Origin: Delphinapterus leucas
Taxonomy: Eukaryota > Chordata > Mammalia > Artiodactyla > Monodontidae
Length of the DNA: 64,000 bases
Assembly: GCF_002288925.2 (NCBI RefSeq)
Contig: NW_022098001.1
Location: forward strand, 18,432,739 to 18,496,738
Reading direction: 5' to 3'
Shown: positions 59,641-64,000 of the stretch, one piece after another
How the letters are laid out: each line of letters opens with the position of its first letter
How positions within the stretch are numbered: the stretch's first letter is position 1
Program-made: the position numbers and the translations under genes
Notes under the pieces: generated by a model
Told to the model about the DNA's origin: nothing
Database searches by the model: none
Seen by the model: only the letters and a program-made list of their open reading frames with translations

Positions 59641-60805
59641 TACTGTGGTCTTGGAGGGCTATTTATATGTAAGGCTGTCCCTGTGTAGCTTGTGTGGGTT
59701 TAGTATGTTTGGTGCAAGGGCTGTTTTTAATATGGATGCCTGTTACTTCTTTCTTCAGTGTGTGCTGGTTGTTATTTCCTTGATGGGGGGTGCTGGTTGA
59801 GGTTGCTGATTTCTGGTCTTGGGGTTTTTGGCAGCAGCGGGTGGCTCAGGCACACCCCTTGGGGCATGCAATGGGAATGGAGGCAGCTTAGAGCCACTCC
59901 TGGAGTTCGGATGGGTGGTAGTGGGAGCCCGCAACTACTCTTGGGGTACAGGAGGAAGTCGGTAGGGGGGCCATGACCACTCCTGGAGTCCGGGAGGGCA
60001 TCAGCAGGGGCCCATGACCATTCTTGCGGTCCAGAAGGGAGTCAGCAGGGGGTGGCAACCACTCCTGGGGTCCGGGAGGGTGTCTGCAGGGGCCCGGCGA
60101 CCACTCCTGGTGTCTGGGTGGGCTGCAGTGGAGGCTCGGGACCACCCCTGGAGCCTGTGCAGGCAGTATCCTGCCTCTGCAAGCACGTGCACAGGGAAAA
60201 AAGCTACAATCCAGGTCCCGCCCCTCCCTAGAGCAGCCCCCAAACAATGGCGACTGGCCTCTAAGGTGGCCCAGGCTTCCTTGGTGTACACCCCCAGCAT
60301 GGCCACTCTGGATTCCAGCCCCCCGAGTCTGTTTCTACACAGCCATCCCCAGTCTTCTCCCTGGTTCTGATCTCTAAAGCCCGAATTCCAGCACACAGTC
60401 CCTGCCAGAACCAAAGATGGGCGTGTCAGGCTGGGCTGCTGCAAACCGGCTACTAGTGTTCTCCTCAGAGGCTCTGAAGCTCCCCTTAAGTCTGTCCGGG
60501 GAGCTGCTGAAAGGGCTTCCCAGGGTGCAGGAATCTTTCCTCTTTCATAGCTCCCTCCCAGGGGCACAGGTCTGGTCCCGATTCCTTTTTCATTTTCATT
60601 TTTCTTTTTTTTTTTTTCCTGTTTTCTTTTTTCCCACCTGGTTACATGGAGATTTTCTTTGCCCTTTCAGCAGTTTGAGGTTTCTGCCAGCATTCAGTAG
60701 ATATTCTGTGAGAATCGTTCCATGTATAGATGTACTTTTGTTGTATTTGTGAGAGAGGGTGAGCTTCACGTCTGAGTACTTTGCCATCTTGATTGCTCTC
60801 CCCAC
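59640..60805 (-). promoter_or_regulatory. L1-F 5-prime UTR / promoter region
   Basis: A GC-rich block with a tandem pattern of about 50 bp (repeated ccactcctggggtccgggag-like units between 59890 and 60160), typical of L1 5-prime monomer-like or UTR sequence. It would have been the internal promoter of L1-F. The several overlapping long open frames here on both strands are compositional. Confidence 0.6.
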
Positions 60806-60819
60806 TTGCAAAGTTTAAT

Positions 60820-63149
60820 AGATCTGTTCAATCTTCATTTCCTTGTTTTCTCTTTAGTATTTGGTTCTGTTGATTACCCTGCTTTTTTTCCTTAAAATTT
60901 GTTCTTCTTTTGGTTTCAGACATCACTTTCTCCTGGTTTTCTCCCACTTCTCAGAACATTCATTTGCTATCTCCTTTCCTGGCTCCACTTCCTCTTCCAA
61001 CTCATTAAATATTGCTATTCTCCAGGATTGGAACCTAATCACAATATATCTGTGCTTTCTCATATGTTTTTATATCATTTATATGCCACTAAATCACAAC
61101 CAATATATCATTAAATCACCCCAGATCTCTCTTCAGACCTTCAGATGTAAATATACAATCTGTATTCACCATTTGCCTGTAGTTATTTCAACCTGGTGTC
61201 CCATAGGCATCTCAAACAGAATGTATCCAACTTGCCCACCCCACTCTGCAAACTAATCGTCCTTGTGTGTTGATGAATAACTTACATTAATGAATGTTTT
61301 GCTATCTGCTCAGCTGACCAAGCCAGAAATCTGAGTGTATCTTTATTCACAATATCCAAATGGAAACAGGTCCTGTCAATTCTGTCTCTTGACATTTCAA
61401 TTCTGTTACCTTATTCTTACTATTTCTATTATATATAGTTCAAGCATTCAGGATCTCTCACCAGGACTACTGCAATAGTTTTCTAATTTATCTCTTGGTC
61501 TTCAGCCTTATAGTTCTCTTCCAGTTTATTAGAGTAAAGGTCTCCAAGTAAAAATATGATTTCAAACTCTCCAGCTTCAAACCTTTTAGTAGCTCCCAAA
61601 TTCATGGCCATAGCATACATCTGTGCAGGTTGTATATTGCACAACCCAAGGAGGTGCCATTGCCATTGTTATTTTAGGTTTTTCTATTAGTGCCATATGA
61701 AGTATGCTAAGGAAAGATATTTTATACTTATTGACATAAATGCACCATATAGATTATTACAGGCCCATTGCCTAAAATCCAAAATCAAACTCTAAACTTC
61801 TTATCAAGATTTATACAACCCTCCAAGTTTAGATATTTGCCTAATTTCTCTAGTGGTATCTTTATTATGTTTTCTTCTACCTCTACACACACCACCAGCC
61901 TCAACAAATTCTTCTACTTCCATAAATATACAATAGAGTTTCTTGCTTTTGTCCCTTAATCTCCTGCTAGGACTGGAGTGACCTGGCTCGTCCCTTTCTC
62001 ATTCCTGTTTACTTGGAAAATAACTACTTAACCTCACAAATTAGCTGAAAATCCCTTTAATTTACTCACTTACAGAAACATTCTCTGGAAGAAAGGTTAT
62101 TTTGCTGCTTGTTCCTTGAACAAAAGTATTATTTTTTCTAGCTACTGTTAGCAGCTAAGATGACTTACTCTCCCACCTATTCATGTCTTACCCTGCCCTT
62201 AAGTTTCACCTAATAAAGTCTTCCCTGGCTACCTCGTCTGAAAATTGTGCTTAAATAACACTGCTTGGCACCATCTTTATTTTCCAGGTGTCCTTCACAA
62301 TGCTAGTGTTTCACAGGGGAGTGTTATGAAGGGGAAGGTAAATAATTTGAAGGGTGAATAATCAGATGTTTGAGAAACCTTGCATGATCTTTTCCTCTTG
62401 GATATTCAGTGTCCACATTTTTGTATATTAGAGGCTCTTGACTTTCACATCCAGTAATATGAAAGACTAGTTAACCATTACAAATATCCTTTTAAATGCA
62501 TTGTTCAGCTCATATGAAAGTTAAGAAAATCCCCAGGGAACAAAAATGGAGAGCAAATGACCACCAGGGCTGTCCTAAGGATACTAGGGACCCAGATACT
62601 TGGATTTCAGTGTTCAAATGAAGAATGAGAGAGAAGGCCTTGGTCTTGCAGAAGGTGGAGAGTTGGAATACCATCCATCCCCACCCCCAATAAAGGACTA
62701 TTCTTCATGAATAGAGTAGGTCAAGGAAAATGCCCACCAGAAAAGGAAGAATACAAATGGAAATTTTTATAAGAACAGTGAATTTCAGGTTTATATTTTA
62801 CCTGGTTTATATGGTCTAAGAAAACCCAGTCCCAGAAATCATTTTAAAGTAGTTTAAGATTGGTATCATTCTAGGGAGCCTGGGAAAAGCAAATGAAAAT
62901 TCTCTGTGGATGAAGACATTTCTAAACCATGCCTGCTAGGGTTTCTTATATTAAGGTCTGTCAAAATAAGTTCTTAACAAAAATACCAACATGAGGAAAC
63001 AAGATACAATAAGCAGAATTGGCATTGATAACAAACAGCATAATTAGACTTCTAGGAACTTCAGATATTATAATGTTAGCTATAGAATATGTTATAACCA
63101 TGTCTAAAATGTCTTTTTTTTAAATAGAAATAAGAGAAGACAGATAAGA
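60820..63149. other. Intron 5 stretch, unclassified
   Basis: No gene seen. The piece at about 62150-62300 (ctcccacctattcatgtctt, ttcccTGGCTACCTCGTCTG-like) may be an L2 remnant in reverse. None of the open stretches has a domain. Confidence 0.45.
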
Positions 63150-63830
63150 GTCTATAAGAAACGAACTGGGCACATACAAAAATCTGTACATAAATGTTCA
63201 TAGCAACTTTATTCTTAATAGCCTGAAACTGGAAACAACCTAGATGTCCTTCTATGGCTGAATTGTTAAACAAACTGTGATTTTTCCAGACCTTGACATA
63301 CTATTCAACAGTCAAAGGAATGAACAACAGTTCATCCATGCAACCATTTGGGTGAATCTTTGGGAATTTATGCTGAGTGAAAACCAGTCACACAAGGTGG
63401 CTTACAGCATGATTCCTTTTATATAACAGTTTTGAAATGACAAAATTTTAGGAATGGAGAACAGGTGCGTGATAGTGTGGTGAGTACAGGGGGTGGGTAG
63501 GCAAGAGGGAGGTGAGTGTGGTTATAAAAGAATCCTTGCAGTGATGGAACTCTTCTGTATCTTAACTGTGGTGGTGGGTACATGAACCTCCACATGGGAT
63601 AAATTGTACAGAATTAAATATACACATACACATAAATGAATATAAGTAAAACAGGAAATATGAATATCAGTGGATTGTATTAATGTCAGTACGCTGGTTA
63701 TAATATTGTACTGTAGTTTGCAAGATGTTACCACTGGGGGAAATTGGGTAGAGGATGAATGAGAGCTCTCTGTATTATTTCTTATAACTGCTTTTGAGTC
63801 TACAATTATTTAAAAATAAAAAATTAATTA
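63150..63830 (+). mobile_element. Ancient L1M-class 3-prime end
   Basis: The order tgttcatagcaactttattc, gaaactggaaacaacctaga, a tgctgagtgaaaaccagtca stretch, gtaccactg-like and a terminal A-rich tail follows an old, mammalian-wide L1 3-prime end in sense orientation. Strongly diverged, so much older than L1-A to L1-G. Confidence 0.8.
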
Positions 63831-64000
63831 ACCCAAACAATAAGCAGGCAGGTTTTGAAAGATACAATAAAACTTCTGGAAATTAAAAATTACAGAAATG
63901 AAAGTACAGTGGAACAAGCTAAACAGCAGATCAGATTAAGTTGACAACTAAAGTTATGGATTGGAAGATAAAGTAAATTACCTAGAATCCGTCAGAGAGA
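63831..64000. other. Intron 5 at window edge, nothing recognised
   Basis: Short unclassified AT-rich sequence at the right end of the window. Confidence 0.5.

Larger units (their letters stand above)
53378..60819 (-). mobile_element. Near full-length LINE-1, antisense (L1-F)
   Basis: The element is at about 53391-60805. The minus strand begins near 60805 with a caagatggcaaagtactcag-like start. A GC-rich 5-prime UTR runs to about 59640, ORF1 to about 58760, ORF2 to about 53740, then 3-prime UTR and A tail. Candidate direct repeats are ttgcaaattttat (53378-53390) and ttgcaaagtttaat (60806-60819). It is an older subfamily than L1-C. It is interrupted by a SINE (53887-54059) and a younger L1 fragment (56812-57473). 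Confidence 0.9.

Noticed and set aside
59888..60567. Overlapping 119- and 188-codon minus-strand frames and + strand frames of similar length
   Set aside because: They lie in the GC-rich, internally repetitive 5-prime UTR of L1-F; no domain, and long frames on both strands at once indicate composition.
49318..64000. Remaining PIP4P2 exons with the two membrane segments
   Set aside because: I looked for the transmembrane-coding sequence on the + strand and did not find it; intron 5 must extend past the window.

Overview
This is a window from a mammalian nuclear genome, almost certainly a cetacean. The strongest evidence is at least eleven copies of a young tRNA-derived SINE with the CHR-type body (it starts with a gggcttccctggtgg-like box, has a GGTTCG-type B box, and ends in an A tail), together with several cetartiodactyl-type LINE-1 elements. 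CHR SINEs are known from whales, hippopotamuses and ruminants. This subfamily at this density points to a whale or dolphin; hippopotamus cannot be fully excluded from sequence alone.

The only host gene I can support is PIP4P2 (TMEM55A), a lysosomal/endosomal phosphatidylinositol-4,5-bisphosphate 4-phosphatase, on the + strand. Four internal coding exons are present with canonical splice sites and matching reading phases: 11099-11247, 25513-25619, 34460-34583 and 49265-49317. Together they encode about 144 codons of the roughly 257-residue protein, including the Cys-rich zinc-type motifs and the CX5R phosphatase motif. The N-terminal exon lies upstream and the exons for the two membrane segments lie downstream. 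The whole window is therefore the inside of one gene: end of intron 1, introns 2 to 4, and start of intron 5 (numbering from the human gene).

The introns are filled with transposable elements. Intron 1 holds CHR SINEs, L2 and MIR relics, a possible endogenous-retrovirus relic and a short truncated L1. Intron 2 holds a Tigger1 DNA transposon (13793-23203) split by a near full-length antisense L1, itself split by a CHR SINE, then an ancient LINE-like tract and a sense L1 3-prime end just before exon 3. Intron 3 holds a near full-length antisense L1 with a 100-N assembly gap, a SINE insertion and a strange T47/inverted-repeat scar. Intron 4 holds a MIR, an internally deleted sense L1 with two oppositely oriented SINEs, a complete but dead hAT-Charlie transposon and three further SINEs. 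Intron 5 holds another near full-length antisense L1 containing a SINE and a nested L1 fragment, and an ancient L1 remnant at the right edge.

No bacterial-type operon, CRISPR array, RNA gene or new enzymatic system is visible. The interesting signals are in how the repeats are built and where they sit: an exon carrying the catalytic motif caught between inverted L1 ends, an L1 with a possible 3-prime transduction, an L1 with an ORF1-to-ORF2 internal deletion, and an L1 promoter region placed under 0.9 kb from an exon. All family assignments are by reading and memory; no alignment or database search was run.
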